From Bilabrum cf. latius (taxonomy: Eukaryota; Bigyra: Bicosoecida; Bigyra; Bicosoecida), in NCBI GenBank assembly GCA_965178125.1, contig OZ237756.1:1-64000 (forward strand): a DNA stretch of 64,000 bases, in the 5' to 3' direction. The translations under genes and the position numbers were made by a program. Numbering within the stretch: the stretch's first letter is position 1; each line of letters begins with the position of its first letter. Positions 45,401-57,400 of this stretch are shown here, one piece after another. Below the pieces are notes generated by a model. It was given only the letters and a program-made list of their open reading frames with translations. It was not told the DNA's origin and made no database searches.

Positions 45401-45960
45401 ATGGCGATCGCGTACTCGGCCACCACCGTCTTGCCCGCGCTCGTGTGCGCCGACACCATGACGCTCTCATTGCGTTCTAAGCACGCGATGCTTCGCCGCT
45501 AGAAAGGGTCCAGAGAAAACGGGTACTTCCTCGCTGGGTTGTCGGGGAGGCGGTCGTCTAGCGCGGTCGTCTTGCCCTCGTCTACATCGCCTTTTGACAA
45601 CGCGGAGGCGCCCGATGTACCGGCCTCATCTGCATCCGTGGATGTTGTTGAACCGATGGCTACAGCTGTCGATGATGCCGCGGACGAGGAGGATGAAGAG
45701 GACGAAGCCATCGCCGGTTGTCCCCCTTCGCCTGCTCCGGACGCTGGCCCAGAGGCAGGCAGGGCAGGAGGCCGAGCCGCATCTCTCAACTCGTCGTCCT
45801 CGATGACTTTTGACACTTGCTCAACACTATCTGTACTGTTCTGTTCGCCATCTTCTGTTTTCCGCTTCTTCGCAGCCGAACCAGTAGTGGCACCTTCAGC
45901 CAATGAAGTGAGGCCATCTTCAGTCGGCTTTTCATCGAACACATCGAACAAATCATCCAT
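42466..45960 (-). CDS. MTR4: MTR4-type DExH RNA helicase of the nuclear exosome
   Basis: MTR4 unwinds RNA for the exosome in TRAMP and related complexes. ATG 45960 to TGA 42466-42468 is a single exon of 1,164 residues. The acidic N-terminus [10 protein letters not shown] is typical. Near residue 154 DPF-Q-RRSIACL is the Q-motif, then [40 protein letters not shown] (DEIH box), [29 protein letters not shown] and [14 protein letters not shown]. The KOW/arch region is shortened and Lys/Gly-rich. The C-terminus ([17 protein letters not shown], ... [12 protein letters not shown]) matches family ends. Six TAG codons; those at 45499, 45382 and 42895 fall on Gln positions of human MTR4 (LDAFQRE, REKQRV, AEQATALLS). 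Confidence 0.96.
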
Positions 45961-46226
45961 AGCACGAAATGTATTGAAGAAGCAGCTGCTCGAAGCTGCA
46001 AGCTATAAATTGTGCGTACTTGCAGTTCCTCCCTGTCCCCATTCGCAGAGCAGTGCCCTGCAAAAGCGACGTGTGCAAAAGCAACAAACCGTATGGGCGA
46101 TGTACTAAGCAACCATTGAAGAATTTGCAATGAAGGAATGAAAATCAAAAGAGTGTTAGCATGCTTTATCGTTTGAAGTAGATGAAAATACAAAATTGGC
46201 TGGCGTTTGGGACAAGAGGGGTGCAC

Positions 46227-46655
46227 ATGGGCCCCTAGAATATGGTATCGCTCGAAATGACCTTGAACAAGTACAAGGAGGCCACAAAATTGGCTCGTGA
46301 TGCGTACCGTCGCCGATAGATTGCGGTTCGAAACGAAAAGGCAGCTAGAGATCGTGCCCACAGGAGAATTCGACAATCGGTCGGGGGCAGTGCTCCCAAT
46401 GCGGCTAGCCACACCAAAGCGCAAATGTCAGCCTTTGCCAAATTGGAATCGAGGCTTAGGAAGAAGCGCGGCGAACCCGAGCCGGTCGCACCTGCCGCAC
46501 GCAGAAAGCTCGCGAAGGCACCAAGCGAGAAACCTCGCGAGCCGCTGCCGGAAGAGTGCTGCGGGAATGACTGCAGGCTGTGCGTGTGGACGGTGTACTG
46601 GCAAGACCTTCAAGCCTGGGAGGATGTGCACTCACGGGAGAAATCCAGGCAGTGA
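46227..46655 (+). CDS. Oxidoreductase-like domain protein (OXLD1 type)
   Basis: The frame starts at ATG 46227 or ATG 46242 and ends in TGA 46653-46655, 142 or 137 residues. The C-terminal PLPEECCGNDCRLCVWTVYW followed by a Trp/Glu-rich helix matches the short oxidoreductase-like domain found in fungal and animal mitochondrial proteins (Pro-rich lead, CCGxxC, CVW). The N-terminal two thirds are basic and helical (LNKYKEATKLARDAYRRR-Q). One TAG is internal and a second lies between the two possible starts. The domain has no proven enzyme activity. The gene is divergent from MTR4 across about 270 bp. Confidence 0.75.
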
Positions 46656-46815
46656 GGCTTGTCGTGGAGCTTGGAGTGCCTCCCGAGCACGAGAGGAAGC
46701 GTGGGGTGGGGGCTTGTCTGATGCACAGCCACACGACCATCCGCAAATGGACACAAAAAAGAAGATTTGTAATCGTGCGTAGCATGTATCAGGCTAGGCT
46801 GCGCATCCGGCTGCT

Positions 46816-47601
46816 TTACTTCATCCAAGGGCTCACGAACTCGACCACGCCGCGCTCGTTCACCCGCATCCTCTTGACTGCTCTCAGCTGCTTCTTGCTC
46901 ATCTTCTTCACCTTGTCGGGGTTGCTGATCTTCTGGTACACAGTGGCCCTGGCCTCCCCCTCCTCTCTCTTCCTCTTCCTCTCCTCCCGGGCATCCCGCT
47001 CGGCCTGCAGCCTCTCCCGACGAGCCTGCCGTACCGCGTCCGTGGCCTCCTTGGCACGCCTGCGAGAAACGCTCATCGCCTGCTGCGCCCGCCATGCACC
47101 ACCGTCTTCGTTTGCCTTGGGTTTTAACAGCACCGAGGTGCGCACTTGCTGCGCGTCCTTCCACGCGCGCCCGCTCACGCGACTGCCAACCGCTTGGCCG
47201 CTTTGCGCGGGCTTGGCTCTCCCCGGGGCTTTCACCCGCCTTACGTACACAACGCGTTTTGCCTTGGCGGCTCCTGCGCCAGAGCTAGCTTTAGCTGCAG
47301 TACTGCTCGGTGCTGCTGCTTCCTCCTTTGTTTTGCCTCCCCTTGCAGTGGCGCTGGACGACGAGCTCGATGAGGCAGCCGAATGTGCTGCTGAATCAGC
47401 CCTGCCACGAGCAGCCGTTTCATCTGATTGAAAAGCAGCTGATGAATCTGTGCTGGCAGCAGTGCCTGCTGCTTCGGATGGCGCGACCAATCCAGCAGTT
47501 GCAGTCTCAGGTTTCAGCAGCGGGTACATCACAACCCTTTGCGTCTTCTTGCCGCGCTTGCGCTTAGGCTTTGGACCAAAGATATCTTTGACAGATGCCA
47601 T
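46816..47601 (-). CDS. CGR1: CGR1/CCDC86-like nucleolar protein
   Basis: ATG 47601 to TAA 46816-46818, 261 residues, single exon, no TAG. The C-terminal region is a Lys/Arg/Glu-rich helix ending ISNPDKVKKMSKKQLRAVKR followed by MRVNERGVVEFV, which resembles the C-terminus of Cgr1/CCDC86 family proteins that act in 60S rRNA processing. The N-terminal half (IFGPKPKRKRGKK, then Ser/Ala-rich) is disordered. Its ATG overlaps the ATG of the divergent WD40 gene in the palindrome-like ATGCCAT. Confidence 0.65.
   Translation of the reverse strand: MASVKDIFGPKPKRKRGKKTQRVVMYPLLKPETATAGLVAPSEAAGTAASTDSSAAFQSDETAARGRADSAAHSAASSSSSSSATARGGKTKEEAAAPSSTAAKASSGAGAAKAKRVVYVRRVKAPGRAKPAQSGQAVGSRVSGRAWKDAQQVRTSVLLKPKANEDGGAWRAQQAMSVSRRRAKEATDAVRQARRERLQAERDAREERKRKREEGEARATVYQKISNPDKVKKMSKKQLRAVKRMRVNERGVVEFVSPWMK
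47595..47601. other. Overlapping divergent start codons
   Basis: The heptamer ATGCCAT contains the ATG of the plus-strand WD40 gene (47595-47597) and, on the minus strand, the ATG of the CGR1-like gene (47599-47601). Any 5' leader of either mRNA must be antisense to the coding start of the other, unless one uses a later start or an upstream exon. Confidence 0.7.
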
Positions 47602-50600
47602 CGCGACTGAACTTGTACGAACAAGAGATTATCAAGTGTGTTCCTCGCGAGACTGTCTCGATCGAAAGCGAAGCTTTGAGGAACCTTCACCAGCAAGATT
47701 GCATTTTTTCAGATCCGCCGATCAAGACGATTATGTCCAGCTTCCGATCGCATATCACTGGAATCACTGCAGGCTATGGTGACGTGAGTTGAGCCTGGAA
47801 ACTCTCGGCTCAGGATACGGCTCCTGACCCTTTTTGTTTTGGCACGACGTATCCACTTTTTTCTCAGCGCTAGACAATGGCGCAGGTCAATGCTGTTTGC
47901 TCTACCAATTCATTATTATGTTGTGCATATTCCGACGGTCTGGTCGGTGCGTTCTTGAGACGGTCTGGGGATCAGCTGCTGAGTTTTAGGCCATTCGCAA
48001 CCGCACCTCTTGAATGGGAGGCGGCAGCCGCGACGACGGTGTCTGATAGAGATCATGTGTATTCAATGCAAGGAGCATTTTGGACAAAGGGTGCATGGTC
48101 ATCCCATCGGTCTGCGGCACTCTGCCAGCCGCATCCAGCTGCCTCGGTCGCCTGCCTCGCGGTGGATCCGACCGGGAGTCTCGTTGCTTCGTGCTGCTCG
48201 GACGGCAGAGTTGCGATACACCGCCTAGAGACCAGAAAACGACGTGCAAGCACTACCCCCGCCCCTTCGATCCCTTCTGAGGCGAGGGCGGTGCTGGTGG
48301 CTGCCCACTGGCTGCACAGGGGCGAGCAGCCTGCCCTCCCACCTGCCCACGAGGAGCACGACTCGGAGCACGAGCAGGACGGGCGCAGCGCACCGCCACC
48401 CCTTCCCTCATCGGCCATGTCACCCCAAGTCAGACACGGCCACCGGGTTCATGCTTGCTGCTGGGCCCCGGATGGAAGCGCGCTGTACACGGTGGGCGCC
48501 AGGGGATGTGTGGCCCAGTTGAGGGTGCGGGCTCAAGGGGGTATGCCGGAGCGGCCGCTGCCAAGTGCTTCCGTGCTGGTCCCAGCCGGCCAAGGGGATA
48601 CCACGGTATGGACGCGTGGCTTGGTGCACGGCATTGCGGTGCTGCCTCCCGCCGCAGCCGCTAGTTGCAGCGAGGCTGAGGAAGCCGTGGATGCAGCTGC
48701 CGATAGTAGTGGCAGTCACGCACAGTCTGGGACATAGGCTGGCTCCGGGGGGCTGGTATTGGCTGCAGGGCTGTCACTGAGCACGCAGTTGGTGCAGGCA
48801 GAGCTGGATCGCAGGCGGGGTGCTGTGTTGGAAGGGCGGAAGAGAGGCGGAAAAGAGCAGGACGAGGAGGGGGTGGCGGCTGCAGGCACACCATTACCGT
48901 TATTGAAGAGTGCAGCAGACGCTTTCGCAGACTCTCCCACGCCAGCTGCCGAGGCAGACAGGCGCGCTCTGTTGCTTCGGTCTCTGCCGCGGGATCGACT
49001 GGAGGGGTTGCTTGCGAGACTAGGGGGTTAGTTGGGTGTGACGGGCATGGGAAAAGACGTGCAGCCTCCGCCACGACTGTTTATTCACAGATCGGACGGC
49101 ATCGGCATGAGGGTGGACCCCGGTCTGGTGCACCCCTCTCGGTGCGCGGCTACTAGACCGGGACAGGGACGCGGGGGACTCGCCCCGAGGTGGATGCCGC
49201 CACCGGTGGATGCCTGTGTGGCGGGGATGGTGCGGGGGCCAGCAAGGGACGGGCCAGGGCACGGTTCGCTCTCTGTGCTGCGGCCCCACCCTGCAGTGGC
49301 GGTGCACCGGCTGCCTGGTGCTGGTGGGAGCGGGCGGAGGCATGTGCATGGGCATGGGCATGGGCATTGGGTAGCGAGCGTGGCCAGTCCAGAGGTTTGG
49401 GTCGCAGCGGCCTGTCAAGCGGCCAGGGAGGCAATCAACCGACCGATGACAGGTGAACTAAAACCCAAAGCGCGCACATCGGCAGGACCAGTGGCAGATC
49501 CGATGGAGGCCGCTGCTGCTTCATTGACCGACTGGTTTGCGGTATGGCGGCCCGTGGGACACATTGCTGGGAGGACCCCGCTGGTAGTGGGCGGAGAGAG
49601 GGGCAGCACGATCAAGGTGCCGCCAGGGGTGGAACTGTCTCACGTACTGCCGTCCGTGCAGCCAACTGTGCAGGGCAGGCGATTCGCAGTCCCACGGCAG
49701 CCAAGCTGGCGTGTTGCTACCCTCGAGGCACCCAGCCTGTGGACTTCTGTCGACCGCGCCAGTGACCATGAGCATGACTGTGCTGCTGGACCAGCACATG
49801 GACCAGCACCCAGTGGCTTAGTGCCCGCGGTGTCACCTGCTAGTATGCCAGTTTTGTGCTGTGCTCTCAATGCCTCCGATCTTGCGGGGAGCACGGACAG
49901 CATGCAGGCCCTTCTCGGGGCTCCGGGCGGCGCTGCATTGTCGTTGGGTGCGCATGCTGGCCACACGGTTGTTGCCGATGTGACTGGGGGCTTGTCTGTA
50001 TCCACTCTCTCGATTGCTAGTGATGCAGCAGCGGCAGCAGCGAATGGATTGAGCGACTCAACCGACCCCGCTTGGCCCGTCCTTGCCTCCGGACCTGACC
50101 TGCTTGCGGCATGTGCTGTGGACAAGGGCATCACAGTCCCAGGGGATCGAGCCCCGCTGGGGGCCGCGGTCGCTCTGCAGCAGTTTAGGTCTTCGCGCGC
50201 TCTTGTGGGCATCCTGCCCGTGCCCAGTGTTCCAGAGGAGGTGTTGCTGCTAGTGCGCGGGACCAGTATGCTGGGTAAAGGCGCATTGCGCGGGCATGCG
50301 AGTGGTGGGGAGCACCAGCGAGGGGCCTGGGCCGCTGTGTCTCTTCGGGTGCATTCGATACAGGGGCTCGCCCGCCGGCTGGAGGTGGAGGCATTTTCGA
50401 TGCACTCGTCCACAGTGAAGGGGATCATGAAGGAACAAGGCGGGGGCAGCGGGGCGGAGGCCGGGTCTGTCGTTCGTCGTGCTGCGCTCGAGGCAGCGGC
50501 AGGGAAGGCGTGGGCTGCTCTGGAGGCGGTCGGGGCAATGAGTGACGACGGGAATCCGATTGTTGGGGCGGGCGGTCTGGAGCTGCTGCGGGCAGCAGGG

Positions 50601-52382
50601 CGAGCTCTGGCTCGGGCCATGCTTGTGGCAGGTGTGCTAGAGGTGGAGGACACACGGTGTGCTGGCGAGGCCGGCGCGAGGCATCCTCTGGCTGTCCTGC
50701 TGCGTGGACCGACAGCGATGCAGCATAAAGGAGCCAAGGGGAGGAGCTCGAGTGCTTCTATGGGCCTGGGTATTCCTGCCATGCTTCGGAGGGCAAGCAG
50801 CGGGAGGGAGGATGCGGACGGAGGTGCTGAGGCTGGTGCTGGGGCTGGTGCTGGGGCTGGTGCTGGGGCATCCGCGAGTACAATCAGGTCAAGTGGTGGG
50901 CCAATGGAGGGCGGTGGGGGCTGCAGCTGGCTCACTGTGCCGTCCATCAGTCTAAGCGCGGCCCACGAGAAGGCCAGCAGTTCGAGCTCACCAGCAGGAG
51001 GTGATCAAACAGTTCATTAGCCTGGCCATGACTTCGAACCCGCTGGTCGAGATGCCCCCGATGTCGTGCAGTTTACCATCGAGCAGGTGCGATCCGCTGC
51101 CATGGAGTTAGGCCCTGCGCTAGGGGTGCTGGCCGGTGGGGCACACGCAGGGGACGAGTCTTCTGACGATGAGGTGATGAGGCTGCTGGGGGCATGTCGC
51201 CTGCCGGATGGGAAGGTAGGCCTGCTTCACGGTCCAGGAAACAATAGGAGAGTGCTATCCTGGAGTGACGGAGCGGGGGCTGTCCTGGATCTGGACCATG
51301 CCGGCGGAGCAGATGGCCATGGACGCTGGCTGGGAGCCGGCTGGGTGGACGAGGTGCAGCAGGCCCGCAGCGTGCTTGCTGGTGCAGGGGTGGGCGCGGG
51401 CAAGGGCACGCGGGGCGGAGGTGCTGTGCTGACCGCACTAATGGATGCATCTCGGCTGCTGGCCCTCCGCTTCCAGCGAGTGGGGCAATCCGCTGCTCCT
51501 GTCGGTGATCCTGCCGGTGCTGCGCCTGGAGGGTAGCGGGCCGAGGCCGACAGCCCCGAGGCGATCGCAGCAGCGTGCAAGCGCACGGCCCTGTAGGGCG
51601 CCAGTCCCGCTGCAGTGATTGCCGTGCGGCGCGCAATTCACGACGCTGACGAGCCCGCGGGTGCAGCGAGGAGCGTGATCGATGCACTGCGGTCAGGCGG
51701 CCTCGGGGCCGAGCTGCCGGTTCCACTGGGAGGAGGCAGCGAGGATGTGAGTAGGGGAGGCGGGGTGAGCGTGCAGCAAGCGCTCAAAGACGCGGAGAGA
51801 GATGTGACTTGTGTATCTGGGGCTGTGTTCAAGGGGGCTGGGTGCGGCGTACCGCTGCTGAGGGCGGTGGAGGACGCGCTGACAGGGGCCTTAACAGCAC
51901 GCGGAGGAGGATAGGGCGAGTGGGCGGGCTCAGCTGATGCCGCGCGTAGCATCGTATGCGCCGCGAGCCGCACTTCTATGGGCGCAGACGCCTTCTTTGC
52001 CGCAAGAGCGCTGCTGGGAGGCGGAGTGCACCTGACACCCAGGACTTCCAGCGACAATGACGGTGCATCAGGGGATGGTATGCCAACAGCTCCTGTGGAT
52101 ATCCGCGTGGAGTGGTCCACTGCCGCGAGAGAAGAGTTAGGCCCAGGTGCTGTGCGAGTTTCCATGCAGGCGGACACCGGATTCGACGTGTTCACACGCA
52201 AGCAGATGCAAGTCGCCATGGAGGGCGAAGAGGGGCTGGAGCAGCTCCAGCCTCGGTTGAGAATGCGCGTATGGGTACGGGAGGAAAGGGACTTGCAAGT
52301 GCTGGGCAGGGGTGGGGGCGAGGGCGAGGGGTCGGTACCCTCCCGCAGAGTTCGAACCCTTCGTTTTTAGATCGCGGAGTGA
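47595..52382 (+). CDS. Large WD40-repeat protein, unknown
   Basis: Exon 1 is 47595-47783 and exon 2 is 47868-52382 (TGA); the 84-nt intron GTGAGT...TCTCAG is phase 0. The product is 1,567 residues with eight TAG codons (the first two codons after the splice are CGC TAG; others at 48735, 49029, 51018, 51534, 51594, 51912, 52368). The N-terminal part has WD40-type blades: LLCCAYSDGLVGAFL, VACLAVDPTGSLVASCCSDG followed by RVAIHRL, and HRVHACCWAPDGSALYTVG. The central and C-terminal regions are Ala/Gly-rich, with possible further propeller blades and a helical end. The architecture could suit a nucleoporin, tether or scaffold subunit, but I cannot assign one. Confidence 0.68.
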
Positions 52383-52461
52383 GAAGTTTGGGCTTAAACT
52401 TATTTTCTTGAAATTCCGTAACTCGTGTCCGGGAAAGGTGATGAAAGGCGCGCAGTCTCGA

Positions 52462-53878
52462 TCAACTTCCGGACAACCACATCTGCAACCCAGCTTGCTC
52501 CACGTCTGGCCCCACCCCGTGTCCAAGCTAGCTGCCATCCCCTTGCCCATGCACTAGCTCGATGCTGTCTGCCAGCACCGCCCCACGCACTCTGCTGACC
52601 AGCTCGCGGACGACTCCCTTGGCATCTCCTTGGCCGAGGCCAGCATGGTCCCATACCTTTGTGACGTCTGTTGGCTTCGCCTAAATACTCGCAGATAAGC
52701 TTGCCGACAAATGCCGCCCCCCACCACTCTCGAGCCCTGCAGCCACAGCGCTCCCCGCCCACTGGCTCGGCATAGCGATGGCATCGATCGGCATCAGCAG
52801 GCGAGATGTGCTAGAGATGCAGGCCGCATCCCATTTGTCCAAGTCCCCTGCCAGCGGTGCCTCCCTTCTTACAGACAGGCCCATCGCCTCGGCCTCCTGC
52901 ACCGCAACTCGCAGCACGGTCCCCTCCAGCACGCCTTCCTTCGCCGTCCACAGAACGCCACCCTAGAGCACCAAGAAATTCGTCTGCGTCCCTTCCAGCA
53001 CACGCACCCCGGAACTCTCTCCCTTCTGGCCCTCCTTTTCCCCACTGCCACTGGCCCCGGCACTGGCACTGGCTCCACCCGAAGCCAGCAGAACCTCCTC
53101 GACGGTGCTGGGCTTGGCCTCCTCCAGCCCGGCCCTCTGCCGCACCCACTCGCTGTCTTTGGCCTCTGCGTTGGACCGGGGGGCACCGCGCACGTGTGCC
53201 ACCACATCGCGCGCCCTGGCAGATGGCAGTGGTCCAATATGGGTGTATAGTTTCAGCGGCGCACCCTGCAGCGAGGGCACATCAGGAGGCAGCTAGCGTC
53301 TCCCGCTTCCATCCCAGGCCAGCAGCAACGTGATCTTAGCTTCTCCGCGATTTAAGTCGGCACCTATGTTATGTGAACCCTCTGTCTCTGCTGTGATGCC
53401 TTGCTACGGTCGCTACTCGGAGCGGTGCAGTGCTTGATACGCCAATAGCCCGCGGCGAATGTCTCGAGCTATGTACGGCCGCAATAGCGCCGCATCCGTA
53501 ATCGTGCGAAGCACATCGGGAGATACCATAGCGCTGTTGTCTTTATTGATCATGAGTTTCGAAGACTTGGCTGCGATGTGCAGAGCGGACAATACGCCTA
53601 GTAGTTGCAGTTCATGACTTGCTGCACCTGCTTTTTTGGGTACGCACCACACTACGTTGGCCTCACCAAGTCTCTCAACGTGCGTGTCGAATCCAAAGAC
53701 CTTTGTGGAATCCACCGTCCTGGCGGTTGTATATGAGCCTGCACGTGCAATCTGGTTGCGCTTCTTGGCAGATTTCAAGCAACTAGTACAACTGCAAGTG
53801 TAGATATGCAACAGCTGCAGGCGACTAGCGGCTTATCTTACCACGGGGTCCCATACGCAAGAGATCTTTAGCAGACAT
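52462..53878 (-). CDS. Class IV PLP-dependent aminotransferase-like protein
   Basis: A 37-nt first exon (53878-53842, MSAKDLLRMGPR) joins over a 103-nt GTAAGA...CGTGCAG intron to exon 2 (53738-52462, TGA), 437 residues. GSYTTARTV...HVERL is the family's N-terminal motif; LYTHIGPLP, SNAEAKDSEWVRQRAGLE with a candidate PLP lysine, VLEGTQTNFLVL-Q-GGVLWTA, GVLEGTVLRVAVQEAEAMG and ISSTSRLLMPI follow as in branched-chain/D-amino-acid/ADC-lyase class IV folds. It resembles the plant D-amino-acid aminotransferase-like group. Six TAG codons occur. The substrate cannot be inferred. Confidence 0.82.
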
Positions 53879-54426
53879 GTTCGTTTGACAAGCTCTCCCG
53901 TTTGCAACGAGTATCTACTGGGCCGCAGGCGTACACTTCAACGCATAGGTGGTCGAAAACGAGGCCAATCCAATCGAATAAAGAGCCCCAGGGACAACTA
54001 AACGATGCATGGCAGAGATATGGGCCCTATACGCAGACTTATGTCCGAAACGAAACATGAAGATCTGGAACTATCACAAAATCTGACCCATACTGTTATT
54101 GACGTGGATTCCACGGGCATGACGAGTGCAATGTAGCGTGTACCTAATTGTACCGAACCGACATTGGTTGCGATTGCCACGCCCATTTCTCGAATATAGG
54201 CCGCCGAATCACGGTAGTTAGCACGTCAAAGCTTATAATCTATTGACTAAGCTGCGATTGGACTCTTTTGATAACATACATTCAGCGTTTGCTTTGGCCT
54301 TCGAGGTAGGTCAAGCAAAGCAGCGCCGACTCGGTTGATTAGTGCATCGGACACACAGGAGAAAGCAGTGGGGGCACAGAGCTATCGACTCAAGTTCTAC
54401 CGTTCAGCTGTTGTACATCCAGCACC
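53879..54426. other. Intergenic between divergent genes
   Basis: 548 bp between the class IV enzyme (minus) and the coiled-coil gene (plus). The composition is AT-richer than the genes. Apart from the weak candidate at 54005-54238 I see nothing here. Confidence 0.35.
54005..54238 (+). CDS. Possible small protein, 77 residues
   Basis: ATG 54005 to TAA 54236-54238 is open only if TAG is Gln; three TAG codons lie in it. The sequence starts MHGRDMGPIRRLMSETKHED and is followed by LELSQNLTHTVIDVD, which looks more protein-like than random, but there is no recognised domain and it sits in an intergenic region. It may be an untranslated leader. Confidence 0.3.
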
Positions 54427-57400
54427 ATGTCTTAGTTTCGACCCGGGCCGAGCGGACCAGTTGGCGGGCCGACCCCAAGCATTGGCATGACTTCAGCGTC
54501 GCCAATTCACCAAATGATCAGCGCGTACGGGTCAGCCGGTGACGGGGCCCCGTCATTGGCTCGATAGTTTATATTGTAGCACTAGCGAAAATCTGAGCGT
54601 GACCTCTAGAAGCGCCGCGAGATGGCCAAGCAGCGCCGCGAGATGCCCATCTGGAAGCGCGACCAGTAGCGCGAGGCCAAGAAGCGGCAGGCGCTGAAGC
54701 GCATGCAAGCGGAAAGAGCTGCCGAAGAAATCAAAAAGTGCACCTTCAGGCCGCAGCTGTCGGGGCACTCGCTGCGGCTTGCTGCCAAATCCCGGAGCCG
54801 CACTGGCCCGGGGGGCCGGCAGGACCAGGACCCTGCTGCGGCCCTCGATGACAGCGTCACCAGCCTGGACTAGGTGACCACGAGCGTGGGGGGATTTACG
54901 AGCCACGCGGGCGGGAGCGGCAGGCGTGGAGCCTCCCGCGTGCCGTCCGCTGCCCTGACTGCCACTGCCTCGAGCGCCAGCAAGCGCAAGGCGAGCATCC
55001 CGGGGCAGCAGTACCAACCCCCACCGCTGGGGGAGCAGGGGACGGTCGGGCAGGGGTCGCCCTTGGCCCCTGGACCCCGGGGCGGAGGCGGGGGTTCCAT
55101 CCCTGGGGCGTATGCGAATCAGCACAAGACAGGCGGGGGCCCGGTCGGGCAGAGGCGGGGCTGCTGCAGTGGCCGGAAGGGGCCTCGCGAGGGGGCGGGG
55201 AGGGGGAGGGGCAGGGGTCGGTCCGGAGGATCCACCCCCACCGCGGGGTCATCACGAAGTGGGTCCCCTTCGCAGGGGCGATCGGGGCATCCGGTGCACG
55301 GCATTGCAGTTGGATCTCCCACAGACAGCGGCCTGGTGCAGCTGAAGCGGCCGCCGTCTGTTGGTGGGGGGAGGCGACGCAATGGGAAGGATGGCCCCGC
55401 GATGGTGGGGGGAGCTGGCACCCCCGGCTTCGAGATGAACTGGCTGCAGATGAATGACCCAGAGGTGGCCAAGGCCATGCAGGTGCGTCGCTCCCTGCAG
55501 CAGGGCAAGCACCAGCAGCCGAACGTTCCCCAGGGCACACAAGGCAGCCGCACCATCGCCGCACCGTCGCCTCGCGGGGAGCAGCCTCCTCCTCCCCAGG
55601 GGCCGCCGCCCCCCGGGGCTCGACGGATAGCAACCGATGGAGGGAATGAGCAGCCGCAGCCGCAGACACATGGGCAGCCGCAGACACAGGAGCAGCCACC
55701 AGCCTAGGCAGCCGCTGCCCCAGCGCCAGAACCAGCGCCAGCTCCGGCACCAGCTGCCACCGAACAGCCCGCAACTCAGCCAATCCCCGGTGCGGCCAGC
55801 AGCTCACCGGAGCTCCCAGCAGAGCCCACTGCAGCGTCCAAGTAGGCGCATCTTCCTGTCCAGCCAGCGGGACAGCCGGCCCCGGTGCGGCCCCCTTCGA
55901 CTAGCCACTCCCCGCCCGAGTCCCCGACCCCCCCGGGAGCGCAGCCTAGCGGCAGGAGGAGGAGGAGGAGCAGTGGCAGCAGCGGGGGCGGCAGCCGCGC
56001 GAGCTCACCCCGAGCTAACTCCTCCTCTCCTCTGTCTGCGAGCAAGGGCAGGGACAGGGTGAGGGACAGAGTCAGGGAGCGGGACCGGGCCCAGCGGCTG
56101 AGCCAGCGGGCCGCTGAGCTGGAGGCGGAGGTGCTGGCGCGGCAGGCGAGCCACGAGCAGGACAAGAAGCAGGCCGTGAGTGATGCTCGGCGGGCCAAAC
56201 AGTAGGCAGAGGCCAAGGCGCAGGCCTTCGAGCGGTCCATCCAGCAGCAGGTGGAGCAGGGCAGGAGGGAGGCCAAGGCGCAGGTGCAGGACATGAGGCA
56301 GCGCATGGCCGAGCAGGTGGCCGAGGGCAAGGCCGACCGGGCCGTGACCCAGGAGCAGCTCAGGGGCACCGAGCGGCAGCTGGCCCAGGAGCTCGAGGCG
56401 AAGAGGAAGCAGCTGCAGGAGGAGGCGGCGGGCATGAGGGCAGAGGCCGATGAGGCCCTGGCATCGGCCCACCGCGCCATCAGGGAGAAGGAGGCGCGGT
56501 GGCAGCTGGAGCGGCAGGAGATGATGCTGCGGGCCGAGATGGAGGAGGCCGGCGCCAGGCAGGCGGCCGAGGTGCAGGACGAGAGGACGCGCCTGGAGAA
56601 GGAGCTGCGGGAGGGGGGTAAGGAGGAGGGTGAGTTGCAGCGGGTCGTGCAGGCGGCGCTGGAGGGGCTGCAGGCCAAGCACAGGGAGGAGGCAGGTGCG
56701 CTCAAGCAGGAGCATGAAGCGGCGGTGCGGGCGCTGAAGGAGGCACAGCGAGGGGCAGGAGCTGGATCGGGCGGGGCGGGAGCGGGGGTGCCGGACGGGG
56801 CGGGGGGCAGGGCGGTCGCGGCGGCAGCTCTGCAGTCTGCGGCCGCTCGCGCAGTCGGCGTGTTCCGCTAGGAGAGGATGCGGGCCAGGGAACAAGAGCT
56901 GGCAGCGCAGGCAAGCGCCGCGGAGGATGAGGTGAAGGCAGAGCAGGCGCGGCACGAAGAGGAGAGGTCGGCGCTGGAGGCCCGGCTGCAGGAGCAGGTC
57001 AAGGAGGGGCGCATGCATGCGGAGGCCATGCAGGAGAAGCTCCAGGAGCTGGCGCGAGAGCAGGCCTAGCAGCTGGCGGACGCGAGGCGGCTGGGCGAGG
57101 AGAGACTGGCGCTGATGCGCGAGGAGCTGCAGAGGGAGCGGGAGGAGGCTGCCGCCAAGGAGGGCCAGCTGAACGAGGCCCTGGAGGAGGCGGCCAAGGG
57201 TCACCAGCGGGCGGCGGTGGCGAGCCGGTGGCACCGCGCCATGACCAAGAGCAACACTGCCACGCTGAGGGACCGGCTGCGGGCGGCGGAGCAGGCCCTT
57301 GCGGCGAGTCAGGAGGCGCAGGGGTCTCTGCAGCGGGCCCTTGAGGAGGAGAGGCAGCGGGTGGTGGAGGCCACGGGGGCGGCTGCAAGGGACCTGGAGC

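Noticed and set aside
46324-46340. GGTTCGAAA-like tRNA B-box
   Set aside because: It lies inside the oxidoreductase-like CDS and no A box or cloverleaf can be drawn around it. No tRNA, including a CUA-anticodon tRNA-Gln, was found in the window.
49640-50947. 435-codon minus-strand frame within the WD40 gene
   Set aside because: Pro/Ala/Ser-rich antisense frame; the plus frame is continuous with the WD40 blades.
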